Notes: generated by a model not told the origin, from the sequence alone. DNA of 7,661 bases from Bacillota bacterium (GCA_021802375.1 JAKAAL010000171.1:1-7661), one strand, 5' to 3'. Counted from the first letter of the stretch, positions 1 to 6,320 are shown. Program-made: numbers and translations.

Positions 1-32
1 TAACGGAGTCTTTACCGTGCATCTCCTCCTTT

Positions 33-61
33 TTGACAATCAATGAGGGTTTGCGTATGAT
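33..61 (+). promoter_or_regulatory. sigma70-type promoter of selC
   Basis: The -35 box TTGACA (33-38) is a perfect consensus and lies exactly 17 bases before the -10 box TATGAT (56-61), which has one mismatch to TATAAT. Transcription would begin near position 68, seven bases before the mature tRNA 5' end at 75. This fits a stand-alone tRNA gene with its own strong promoter and a very short leader. Confidence 0.85.
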
Positions 62-74
62 AATGAAGGTTTTC

Positions 75-170
75 GGGGGTAGTTGGGGGCTTGGTGCCTT
101 CCTTGGACTTCAAATCCAATGGCCGGCGTTAGACGTCGGCGGTGGGTTCGATTCCCACATATCCCCGCCA
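75..170 (+). tRNA. selC: selenocysteine tRNA, tRNA-Sec (anticodon TCA)
   Basis: This tRNA reads UGA codons as selenocysteine after serylation and conversion by SelA, and is delivered by SelB. The 96-nt sequence folds as a bacterial tRNA-Sec. The long acceptor stem is 75-82 with 159-166. The D stem has six pairs (85-90 with 96-101), and the anticodon stem is 103-107 with 115-119. The loop CTTCAAA carries TCA at 110-112, and the anticodon-loop sequence GGACTTCAAATCC is identical to that of E. coli selC. A long variable arm has seven pairs (122-128 with 134-140), and the T arm is 142-146 with 154-158 around TTCGATT. The discriminator is G167 and CCA (168-170) is encoded. One oddity is that the eighth acceptor pair is G82 against A159, a mismatch. 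tRNA-Sec genes are known insertion points for genomic islands, which matters for the cassette downstream. Confidence 0.95.
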
Positions 171-186
171 AAGTCAAGCCCCGTAA

Positions 187-217
187 GGCTTCCGTCGATC
201 GGAGGCCATTTTATTTT
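187..217 (+). terminator. intrinsic terminator of selC
   Basis: An eight-pair stem (187-194 with 200-207, one G-T pair) closes a five-base loop, TCGAT. It is followed directly by the T-rich tract ATTTTATTTT (208-217). It begins 17 bases after the tRNA CCA end, so it fits as the Rho-independent terminator of the selC transcript. Confidence 0.8.
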
Positions 218-340
218 GCCTTCAAAATACCCAAAAATCCCCAATTTTATCCCGCCCGTCACCACGAGCCGTCACCAAGAGAGTGCGGAGCCGAAAGACA
301 AAAGTTAATTCCAGTGACCGCAGAGACGCCCCGAGCGAAG

Positions 341-395
341 CGAGAAGTCTGACGCGTCAACAAGGGAGGCATGGCAAACTTCTCGGGCCTATGCC
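341..395. repeat. overlapping inverted repeats
   Basis: CGAGAAGT (341-348) has its exact complement ACTTCTCG at 378-385, enclosing the palindrome TGACGCGTCA (350-359). A second hairpin uses GGCATGGC (368-375) with GCC (387-389) and ATGCC (391-395), with a single bulged T at 390. The right arm of the first repeat lies within the loop of the second, so the two structures exclude each other in RNA. No T tract follows, so this is not an ordinary terminator. Its function is unknown. Confidence 0.5.
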
Positions 396-416
396 ACACG
401 CTTGAAGTATACGGAC

Positions 417-443
417 ATGCATCACGATGTATTATGAATGCAT
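417..443. promoter_or_regulatory. candidate operator upstream of the RHH gene
   Basis: The self-complementary hexamer ATGCAT occurs at 417-422 and again at 438-443, with starts 21 bases apart, about two DNA turns. A possible -10 box TATTAT (430-435) lies between them, but no good -35 box sits at the matching distance. Ribbon-helix-helix proteins often bind short palindromes spaced by whole helical turns near their own promoters, so autoregulation by the downstream protein is an inference. Confidence 0.3.
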
Positions 444-491
444 AAACGATTCGAGGCCTATTAATTGCCCGCGTAGCACGGAGGGGATGGC

Positions 492-707
492 GTGCAGCGG
501 ACCAACATTCATCTGGACCAGGACCAGTTACGACTCCTCAAACATCTGGCTGCCGAAGAGAATAAGCCGGTTCCCGATTTTGTTGTTCGGCAAACGGTGG
601 ACCAGTTCTTGCGCCGTCGATTAGAAAACGATATGACGCGGCAAAACGACATGAACGACCCTCATGAGCGGGTGCGCAACCGTCCGGAATGTCAGCGCGA
701 GTGCTAG
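492..707 (+). CDS. small ribbon-helix-helix DNA-binding protein
   Basis: This 71-residue protein probably binds DNA as a dimer, like the ribbon-helix-helix repressors and antitoxins. Residues about 3-7 (TNIHL) form the expected beta strand. They are followed by a first helix (QDQLRLLKHLAAEE), a turn (NKPVPDF), and a second helix ending in VDQFLRRR near residue 43. Compared with the usual pattern, in which the turn runs straight into an LVRQAV-like helix, there seems to be one extra residue (FVVRQTV); this comparison is from memory. The tail after residue 45 is polar, rich in Asn, Arg and Glu, and matches nothing I recognise. The start is GTG at 492, chosen because GGAGGGG (480-486) lies five bases before it. 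No toxin gene follows, so it is either a solitary regulator or the remnant of a toxin-antitoxin pair. The fold is fairly likely; the biological role is unknown. Confidence 0.6.
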   Translation: MQRTNIHLDQDQLRLLKHLAAEENKPVPDFVVRQTVDQFLRRRLENDMTRQNDMNDPHERVRNRPECQREC

Positions 708-925
708 ACGCCTATTAGATCTGTGGCTTACCGTCGTCATGGGTGTGGGGCCCTGTTGGAAGAGCTTGTGGAAATTCTGCGACGGCCCAAGATCGAAATA
801 CGACTTGACGGATGAAAGCGTACGGGACCGCTGAGGAGACATGCTGTCGTTATCCCTTTCCATCACACGGTCCGCTTGGTATCCAATCCAACTTTACCAT
901 AATCTTGCGTTCGCTTGATTCAATC
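708..925. other. gene-free spacer before the restriction operon
   Basis: No frame on either strand gives a recognisable protein; the only long frame, on the minus strand, has no ribosome binding site or family resemblance. The right part is rich in TTGG/CCAA half-sites, for example TTGGTATCCAA (876-886) with a further ATCCAA at 886-891. AATCTTG occurs at 901-907 and again at 922-928, exactly 21 bases apart. These may belong to the control region of the downstream operon. Confidence 0.5.
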
Positions 926-939
926 TTGGATTAACAAGA
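924..939. promoter_or_regulatory. candidate operator for the HTH regulator
   Basis: TCTTG (924-928), six bases, then CAAGA (935-939) form a perfect inverted repeat that covers the -35 box TTGGAT (926-931). A protein dimer bound here would block RNA polymerase. The next gene downstream encodes an Xre-type regulator, so autorepression of the restriction operon is a reasonable inference. The nearby palindrome TTGATTCAA (915-923) may be a second site. Confidence 0.4.
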
Positions 940-954
940 CTTGGATGATATGCT
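926..954 (+). promoter_or_regulatory. promoter of the HTH-methylase-nuclease operon
   Basis: The -35 box TTGGAT (926-931) and the -10 box TATGCT (949-954) are separated by exactly 17 bases. Transcription would start near 961, leaving a leader of about 40 bases before the ATG at 1001. This also argues against the in-frame TTG at 941 as a start, since it lies within the promoter. Confidence 0.55.
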
Positions 955-1000
955 AGAAGAGATTCTTTTCCCGTTTTCTAGGTTGGGTGAGGTGAGCAAT

Positions 1001-1258
1001 ATGGCCATAAGTTACAAAAAGCTATGGAAGCTTCTCATTGATAAAGATTTGAAGAAAAAGGATCTCCAACATCTGGCGGGGATCAGTTCGGCCTCCATTA
1101 CAAAGCTGGGCAAGAACGAGAATGTAAATACCGCTATTCTTCAAAGGATATGCAAGGCCCTGGAGTGCGACTTCGCCGACATAATGGAAATGACTGATAA
1201 CACAAAAACGGAGCGTAAATACCGGCTTAAGGAGATTTCAGATTGGGACCGAACTTGA
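1001..1258 (+). CDS. Xre/Cro-C1-type helix-turn-helix regulator
   Basis: This 85-residue cytoplasmic protein should bind DNA as a dimer and most likely controls its own operon. The opening ISYKKLWKLLIDKDLKKKDL (residues 3-22) is typical of a small HTH_26-like family (PF13443 type). Residues about 18-45 form the helix-turn-helix (KKDLQHLAGISSASITKLGK), followed by the conserved ILQRICKALECDFADIMEM (46-64). ATG 1001 is chosen because AGGTGA (990-995) lies five bases before it and because family members begin near this point; the longer in-frame TTG at 941 lies inside the promoter. The 3' end overlaps the next gene by 16 bases. In restriction-modification loci such proteins act as controller (C) proteins that time nuclease expression, and its position as first gene with a repeat over the promoter fits that role. 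The family is clear; the controller role is inferred. Confidence 0.88.
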   Translation: MAISYKKLWKLLIDKDLKKKDLQHLAGISSASITKLGKNENVNTAILQRICKALECDFADIMEMTDNTKTERKYRLKEISDWDRT

Positions 1259-1920
1259 AAACCAAGCATACCAAATCTAAGCAGAGGGTAGCGGATCACG
1301 GTGAAGTGTTCACCGATGAGCGAGAAGTCAACGCGATGCTTGACCTGGTTAAGTACGAGACGGAGCGCATTGATAGTCGGTTCTTGGAACCCGCTTGTGG
1401 TAACGGTAACTTTCTCGCCGAGATACTTCGTCGCAAGCTAGCGGTTGTGAAAACTAGATATAGTAAGAACCCGGCTGATTACGAAAAGTATGCCGTTCTA
1501 GCGCTCACAAGCATTTACGGCGTTGAACTGTTGCAGGATAACGTCGATGAATGCCGCGAGCGGATGTTTTTGATATTCGACAGAGATTACACCTCAAACT
1601 GCAAGAAATATGCGAACGACGAATGTCGCGAGGCCGCACACTATGTCTTACGTCATAATATTCTCTGTGGCGACGCCTTAACTTTGAAACAGGCCTCCGG
1701 AGAGCCGATAATATTTGCCGAATGGTCCATGGTGCCAGGGGACCAACTAAAGCGGAGGGACTTCCGTCTCGATCAGATGCTCGAAGGCCATCAGCAACAG
1801 ATGTCCCTCTTCATGGCTGATTGGGAATATGATGACGAAATACAGGCGTTTATCCCTCTTCCGATCCGGGAATTTCCGCCTGTGCATTACAGGAGGGTGC
1901 AACAACATGAACGGAACTGA
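1243..1920 (+). CDS. methyltransferase-like subunit (M1) lacking the NPPY motif
   Basis: This 225-residue protein resembles the N-terminal half of Eco57I/N6-adenine DNA methyltransferases. A conserved entry segment GEVFTDEREVNAMLDLV lies at 20-36. The SAM-binding motif I, FLEPACGNGNF, is at 47-57, and a motif II-like acidic residue sits in YGVELL (E95). CGDAL follows at 142-146. Where the catalytic DPPY/NPPY motif should be, it has IIFAEWSMV (156-164), and the sequence ends without a target recognition domain. It therefore probably does not methylate by itself and may be a structural or SAM-binding partner of the full methylase encoded next. The start TTG 1243 is supported by AAGGAG (1229-1234), eight bases upstream; TTG at 1255 is a weaker choice. 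It overlaps the regulator gene by 16 bases and the next gene by 14. From memory, similar short proteins accompany other Eco57I-like methylases, so the missing motif is probably ancestral, not damage. Confidence 0.8.
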   Translation: MGPNLKTKHTKSKQRVADHGEVFTDEREVNAMLDLVKYETERIDSRFLEPACGNGNFLAEILRRKLAVVKTRYSKNPADYEKYAVLALTSIYGVELLQDNVDECRERMFLIFDRDYTSNCKKYANDECREAAHYVLRHNILCGDALTLKQASGEPIIFAEWSMVPGDQLKRRDFRLDQMLEGHQQQMSLFMADWEYDDEIQAFIPLPIREFPPVHYRRVQQHERN

Positions 1921-3448
1921 CTTCTACACAAATACTTATAATCCTGACGTTCTGTTGTGCCTTGCCAATCTGAGTAACGACGAGGTCTTCACTCCGCCGG
2001 ATGTTGTGAACAAGATGCTCGACACTCTGCTCCCGGAGATTTTCAGAGACAAGTCCACGACTTTTCTTGATCCCGCGTGTAAGTCGGGGGTATTTCTTCG
2101 CGAAATCGCCAAGCGTCTGCTGATAGGTCTTGAGGATGAATTCCCGGATTTGCAGAATCGCATCGACCACATATTTAAGAGGCAGCTTTTTGGAATCGCT
2201 ATTACAGAGATGACCTCACTCCTGTCAAGGCGGAGCGTGTACTGCTCGAAGTACCCGAACGGGAAGTATTCGATTACGACGTTTGGCGATGCGGAGGGCA
2301 ATATACGGTATAAGAAAATACAGCATAGGTGGATCGGAACCAAGTGTGCTTTTTGCGGGGCGTCTAAAGCTGAGTATGACCGAAACGAGTCTCTCGAAAC
2401 CCACGCGTATGAGTTCATCCACACCAGCAAACCGGAGGAGCTATTTAAAATGAAATTCGATGTAATAATCGGGAACCCTCCCTACCAATTGGATACAGGC
2501 GGTTCCGGGCGACAGGCTAAGCCGATTTATAATTTATTTATTGACCAGGCCAAAAAACTTAATCCCAGATATTTGGCGATGATCATCCCATCAAGATGGT
2601 TTGCTGGTGGAATGGGACTCGACGATTTCCGTAAAAGCATGATCGAGGACCAACGTATCAGAGTCTTGGTCGATTATGCGAACGCGAAAGACTGTTTTCC
2701 GCAGAATAGTATTAGCGGTGGAGTATGCTATTTTCTGTGGGATAGGGACCACAGGGGTGTTTGTTCCATTACAAGTGTCAAATACGGTGAACAAAATACC
2801 ATGCTTAGGAGCTTGAACGAATTTCCGGTGTTAGTACGGTACAATGATGCTGTAGGTATCCTACGAAAAATATCCGGTTATCATGAAGATCCCCTAAGCA
2901 GTATAGTCAGTTCGCTAACGCCGTTTGGTCTTCCGACCAATTATCGTGGTACAGATCAGCGTCAAAGGCCAGACGATCTAACCCTATATGCTAGCAATGG
3001 CGTTTCTTACGTGAGAAACGAAGAAGTGACAAAAGGACGCCAATACGTAAATAAATACAAAGTGATGGTTAGTAAGACTGGTGCTGAACATGCTGGCGAA
3101 CCAGGAAGGGACGGAAAATCCCGTGTTTTAACTTCATCGATGCGCGTATTGGAACACGGTGAAGTCTGCACACACTCGTATTTTTTAATCGGCGCGTTCG
3201 AAGATAAAATGCAGGCCGAGCATGTGCTCGAATACCTCAAAACCAAATTTGTTAGGTTCTTGATTCTCCAGGCCATGACGTCAATAAACCTTTCAAAAGG
3301 GGTATTTCAGTTCGTCCCCCAGCAAGATTTCACGCGAACGTGGACTGATGAAGCCCTAGTCAAAAAATATGGACTTACTGATGATGAGATAGCGTTTATT
3401 GATAGCATGGTTCGACCGATGGACTTGGGCGGTGAGGAGCATGAATAA
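1907..3448 (+). CDS. Eco57I-like N6-adenine DNA methyltransferase (M2)
   Basis: This 513-residue enzyme should transfer a methyl group from SAM to the N6 of adenine in a specific DNA sequence, protecting host DNA. Segment SNDEVFTPPDVV (23-34) precedes motif I, FLDPACKSG (53-61). Catalytic motif IV is FDVIIGNPPYQ, with N190-P-P-Y193. An insert between them has Cys147 and Cys150 (CAFCG) and then THAYEFIH with His166 and His172, a possible metal site. Residues about 330-475 (PFGLPTNYRG onward to LSKGVFQFVPQQDF) look like a TaqI-type target recognition domain. ATG 1907 has AGGAGG (1891-1896) ten bases upstream; longer in-frame starts run deep into the preceding gene. It overlaps M1 by 14 bases and the nuclease gene by 8, so the three are probably translated in a coupled way. 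Function class is confident; the target sequence cannot be read from here. Confidence 0.92.
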   Translation: MNGTDFYTNTYNPDVLLCLANLSNDEVFTPPDVVNKMLDTLLPEIFRDKSTTFLDPACKSGVFLREIAKRLLIGLEDEFPDLQNRIDHIFKRQLFGIAITEMTSLLSRRSVYCSKYPNGKYSITTFGDAEGNIRYKKIQHRWIGTKCAFCGASKAEYDRNESLETHAYEFIHTSKPEELFKMKFDVIIGNPPYQLDTGGSGRQAKPIYNLFIDQAKKLNPRYLAMIIPSRWFAGGMGLDDFRKSMIEDQRIRVLVDYANAKDCFPQNSISGGVCYFLWDRDHRGVCSITSVKYGEQNTMLRSLNEFPVLVRYNDAVGILRKISGYHEDPLSSIVSSLTPFGLPTNYRGTDQRQRPDDLTLYASNGVSYVRNEEVTKGRQYVNKYKVMVSKTGAEHAGEPGRDGKSRVLTSSMRVLEHGEVCTHSYFLIGAFEDKMQAEHVLEYLKTKFVRFLILQAMTSINLSKGVFQFVPQQDFTRTWTDEALVKKYGLTDDEIAFIDSMVRPMDLGGEEHE

Positions 3449-6320
3449 GGAGTTATTCCCGCTCCGCCCCGAGGCAATTCCTACGATTTATGCGTACGAA
3501 ATCAGCAACCCCGAATACAAGGGTTTGCTCAAGGTCGGGTATACCTCAAAGGACGTTGAAAAGCGCGTTGAGCAGCAATTTCCAATAAAGCAGCCGGACG
3601 GAAAAAAACCCTACCGCATCCTGTTCGCTGAGTCGGCGATGTATTCTGATGGCACTCCATTCACCGACCATGACATTCATCGCGTTCTTAAGAAAAAAGG
3701 TTTCTTGCATGAAGGCGGAGAGTGGTTCCGTTGTACTGTAGACGACGTGCAAGCCGCGTATACAGCCGTCAGACACCGGATCGACAACGAAGAAAACCGT
3801 ACTCAAAGATTCAAAATGCGCCCGGAACAGGAAGAAGCGGTTTCCAAGGCGATCGAGTATTACGCGGTAGCCTTAAAAGAGAAAGGTACACGTCCCGGCA
3901 AATTTCTGTGGAACGCCAAGATGAGGTTTGGGAAGACCTTTGCTGCGTACCAGCTTGCCAAGCGTATGGGCCTGATGAAAGTGTTGATTCTCACGTTCAA
4001 ACCGGCCGCAGAGACGGCATGGCGTGAAGATCTTCGAACACATATCGATTTTGAAGGCTGGCAGTTTGTATGCCGTGATGGTATGTCCTACGAAGAGGCG
4101 GATAAAACGAAACCGATAGTCTGCTTTGGTTCTTTTCAAGATTACCTTGGTACGAACGAATCCGGTGGAATCAAAGCGAAGAATGAGTGGGTCCATACCA
4201 CCAATTGGGATTTGGTCATATTCGATGAATATCACTTTGGCGCATGGAGGGAGAACGCAAAGAAGCTGTTTGAACAAGAGGACGAGGACGCTTACGACTC
4301 TCTCGACGTTGAAAAATACAAGCAGGACGAAGCGGACAATGCCTACAACGAGACTTTCCTGCCAATTACGACGAGGCGGTATCTTTATCTTTCGGGCACA
4401 CCGTTTCGGGCGCTTAATTCCGGCGAGTTTATCGAGGAGCAGATATACAATTGGACCTATTCCGACGAGCAGCGGGCAAAGGAGCAATGGGGTGAAACGC
4501 CGGACAACCCCTATGTCGCTTTACCGCGCATGGTAATGATGACCTACAAGATACCGGACAGTATCCGTCAAATTGCCATGCAGGGGGAATTTAACGAGTT
4601 TGACTTGAACGTATTTTTCTCGGCGAAGGGCAAAGGTAATGAGGCAAGATTTGTCTACGAAGACGAAGTGCAAAAATGGCTCGATCTGATTCGCGGTTCC
4701 TACCTCGGTACTACCATCGATGACCTAAAACTCGGCGCGAAGAAACCGGAAATGCCGTATTCCAACAGCAGGCTGCTCAGCGTTCTGACGCATACGCTCT
4801 GGTTTTTGCCAAATGTCGCATCGTGTTATGCCATGAAAAACTTGCTCGGCCAGAAGCAAAATACGTTTTTCCATGATTACAAAATAAATGTGGCTGCCGG
4901 GCGCGGAGCGGGCTCGGGTGCTGAGGCCCTTGGCCCCGTCCTAAGGTCAATGGGTAACCCGCTGGAGAGTAAGACGATCACGCTTTCATGCGGTAAGCTG
5001 ACCACTGGCGTCACGGTCAGGCCATGGACAGGCATCTTCATGCTCCGCAATCTATCTAGCCCAGAGACGTACTTCCAAGCCGCTTTCCGCGTTCAGAGTC
5101 CGTGGGAAATCCCGACCGGCTCTGGAACCAGCGAGATTATGAAGCGCGAGTGTTATGTATTTGACTTTGCGCTTGAACGTGCCCTGAGGCAGATTTCCGA
5201 TTATAGTTGCCGCTTGAATGTAAATGAAAGTAACCCGGAGAAAAAGGTGGAGGAGTTTATACACTTTCTGCCCGTTATCGCCTACGACGGCAGTACCATG
5301 AAACAGATTAGTGCCAGCGATATACTTGACATAACCATGGCGGGAACATCCGCAACGTTGTTAGCCCGCCGCTGGGAAAGCGCCCTGCTTGTGAATGTGG
5401 ATAACGAGACTCTTTCGCGTCTGATGGCCAACAAAGACGCTATGAAAGCGTTGGAAAGTATTGAGGGATTCCGTAGCTTGAACTCGGACATCCAGACCAT
5501 CATTAACCTGTATGACGATGTGAAGAAGGCGAAGAGCAAGGGCAGGCAACTAACTTCGAAGGAGAAAAAGAAGCTCTCCGATGAGGAGAAAGAATACAAA
5601 TCAAAGCGGAAGATGATCCAGGAAAAGCTTATCAAATTTGCTACTCGCGTTCCTATATTCATGTACCTGTCGGATTACCGAGAGTACAGTCTGAAAGATG
5701 TTATCACGCAACTTGAACCTGGGCTGTTCAAACGGGTCACGGGGCTGAACGTGAAGGACTTCGAGTTACTTGTGTCATTAGGCGTGTTCAACGGTCCGCT
5801 CATGGAAGACGCAGTCTACAAATTTAAACGCTATGAGGATGCCAGTCTCAGCTACACGGGAATCGACAAGCATGAGGGTGAAAACGTTGGCGGGTTTAAT
5901 ACAATTCTTACTGCCGCCGAATACGATAAATTGTTCGCGTCGCAGCAGGTTTCTATGACGGAGGTAAGTCAGCAATTTGATGACTTACCGGAAGTCGCAA
6001 TAGATTTTGGGAGTGACCAAGAAGACGAAGACAACATTCCGGAAAAAGTACCATCAAGGGGGACGGAGATGACAGAACCCGAGGGGAGACTGACAGCCTC
6101 GACCAGCCATACACCATCAAGGAGGCCCGTGGCCCGTGCGCCGAAAAACGCGATAGATACTTCCATGATAGAACGTGGCTCACCTCTCATCCATAAGACG
6201 TTTGGCAGAGGCATCGTCGTCAAGATAACCGACGATACAATAATAGTGGCCTTCGGAAAGGCGGAGAAGATGTTTATGTTCCCAGACGCCATTCAGAGGG
6301 GCTTTCTCAGCATAGAGTGA
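3441..6320 (+). CDS. GIY-YIG nuclease-SF2 helicase restriction protein
   Basis: This 959-residue protein is the probable restriction subunit, moving on and cutting unmethylated DNA. Residues 13-98 form a T5orf172/GIY-YIG-like nuclease: IYAYE (16-20), LKVGYT (30-35), R42, DHDIH ending in H80, and GEWF (93-96). The helicase follows: a Q-like MRPEQ (126-130), Walker A MRFGKT (161-166, K165), motif Ia VLILTFKP (181-188), motif II DEYH (262-265), motif III LSGTPFRA (317-324), motif V GKLTTGVTV (518-526) and motif VI QAAFRVQ (546-552). A Lys/Glu-rich stretch (about 693-733) is probably helical. An acidic, Pro/Ser-rich linker (about 854-910) leads to a Tudor/SH3-like domain (913-959; HKTFGRGIVVKI, then GFLSI), like the C-terminus of UvrD/PcrA. 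ATG 3441 overlaps the methylase stop; GGTGAG (3431-3436) is its likely ribosome binding site, and the longer in-frame TTG 3399 lacks one. Neighbours make it restriction, not repair, by inference. Confidence 0.88.
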   Translation: MNKELFPLRPEAIPTIYAYEISNPEYKGLLKVGYTSKDVEKRVEQQFPIKQPDGKKPYRILFAESAMYSDGTPFTDHDIHRVLKKKGFLHEGGEWFRCTVDDVQAAYTAVRHRIDNEENRTQRFKMRPEQEEAVSKAIEYYAVALKEKGTRPGKFLWNAKMRFGKTFAAYQLAKRMGLMKVLILTFKPAAETAWREDLRTHIDFEGWQFVCRDGMSYEEADKTKPIVCFGSFQDYLGTNESGGIKAKNEWVHTTNWDLVIFDEYHFGAWRENAKKLFEQEDEDAYDSLDVEKYKQDEADNAYNETFLPITTRRYLYLSGTPFRALNSGEFIEEQIYNWTYSDEQRAKEQWGETPDNPYVALPRMVMMTYKIPDSIRQIAMQGEFNEFDLNVFFSAKGKGNEARFVYEDEVQKWLDLIRGSYLGTTIDDLKLGAKKPEMPYSNSRLLSVLTHTLWFLPNVASCYAMKNLLGQKQNTFFHDYKINVAAGRGAGSGAEALGPVLRSMGNPLESKTITLSCGKLTTGVTVRPWTGIFMLRNLSSPETYFQAAFRVQSPWEIPTGSGTSEIMKRECYVFDFALERALRQISDYSCRLNVNESNPEKKVEEFIHFLPVIAYDGSTMKQISASDILDITMAGTSATLLARRWESALLVNVDNETLSRLMANKDAMKALESIEGFRSLNSDIQTIINLYDDVKKAKSKGRQLTSKEKKKLSDEEKEYKSKRKMIQEKLIKFATRVPIFMYLSDYREYSLKDVITQLEPGLFKRVTGLNVKDFELLVSLGVFNGPLMEDAVYKFKRYEDASLSYTGIDKHEGENVGGFNTILTAAEYDKLFASQQVSMTEVSQQFDDLPEVAIDFGSDQEDEDNIPEKVPSRGTEMTEPEGRLTASTSHTPSRRPVARAPKNAIDTSMIERGSPLIHKTFGRGIVVKITDDTIIVAFGKAEKMFMFPDAIQRGFLSIE

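Larger units (their letters stand above)
218..479. other. gene-free spacer with inverted repeats
   Basis: No open frame here has both a plausible start with ribosome binding site and a recognisable protein. The frames that cross selC into this stretch are shadows of the tRNA. The stretch does hold a 10-base perfect palindrome TGACGCGTCA (350-359), two competing inverted repeats between 341 and 395, and two ATGCAT copies at 417 and 438. No integrase remnant and no repeated copy of the selC 3' end can be seen. Confidence 0.6.

Noticed and set aside
33..352. Two overlapping frames of about 90 codons across the selC region.
   Set aside because: They read through the tRNA and its terminator, have no family resemblance, and the tRNA explains the conservation of the sequence.
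621..866. An 81-codon minus-strand frame in the spacer before the operon.
   Set aside because: It runs antisense over the 3' end of the RHH gene, has no ribosome binding site support and resembles no toxin or other family.
941..1000. An N-terminal extension of the HTH regulator from TTG 941.
   Set aside because: The TTG lies upstream of the predicted transcription start and within the promoter; ATG 1001 has a good ribosome binding site and fits the family length.
1829..1906. A longer version of the M2 methylase starting inside M1.
   Set aside because: The extra residues match nothing in the methylase family, while ATG 1907 has an AGGAGG site and the family-like start.
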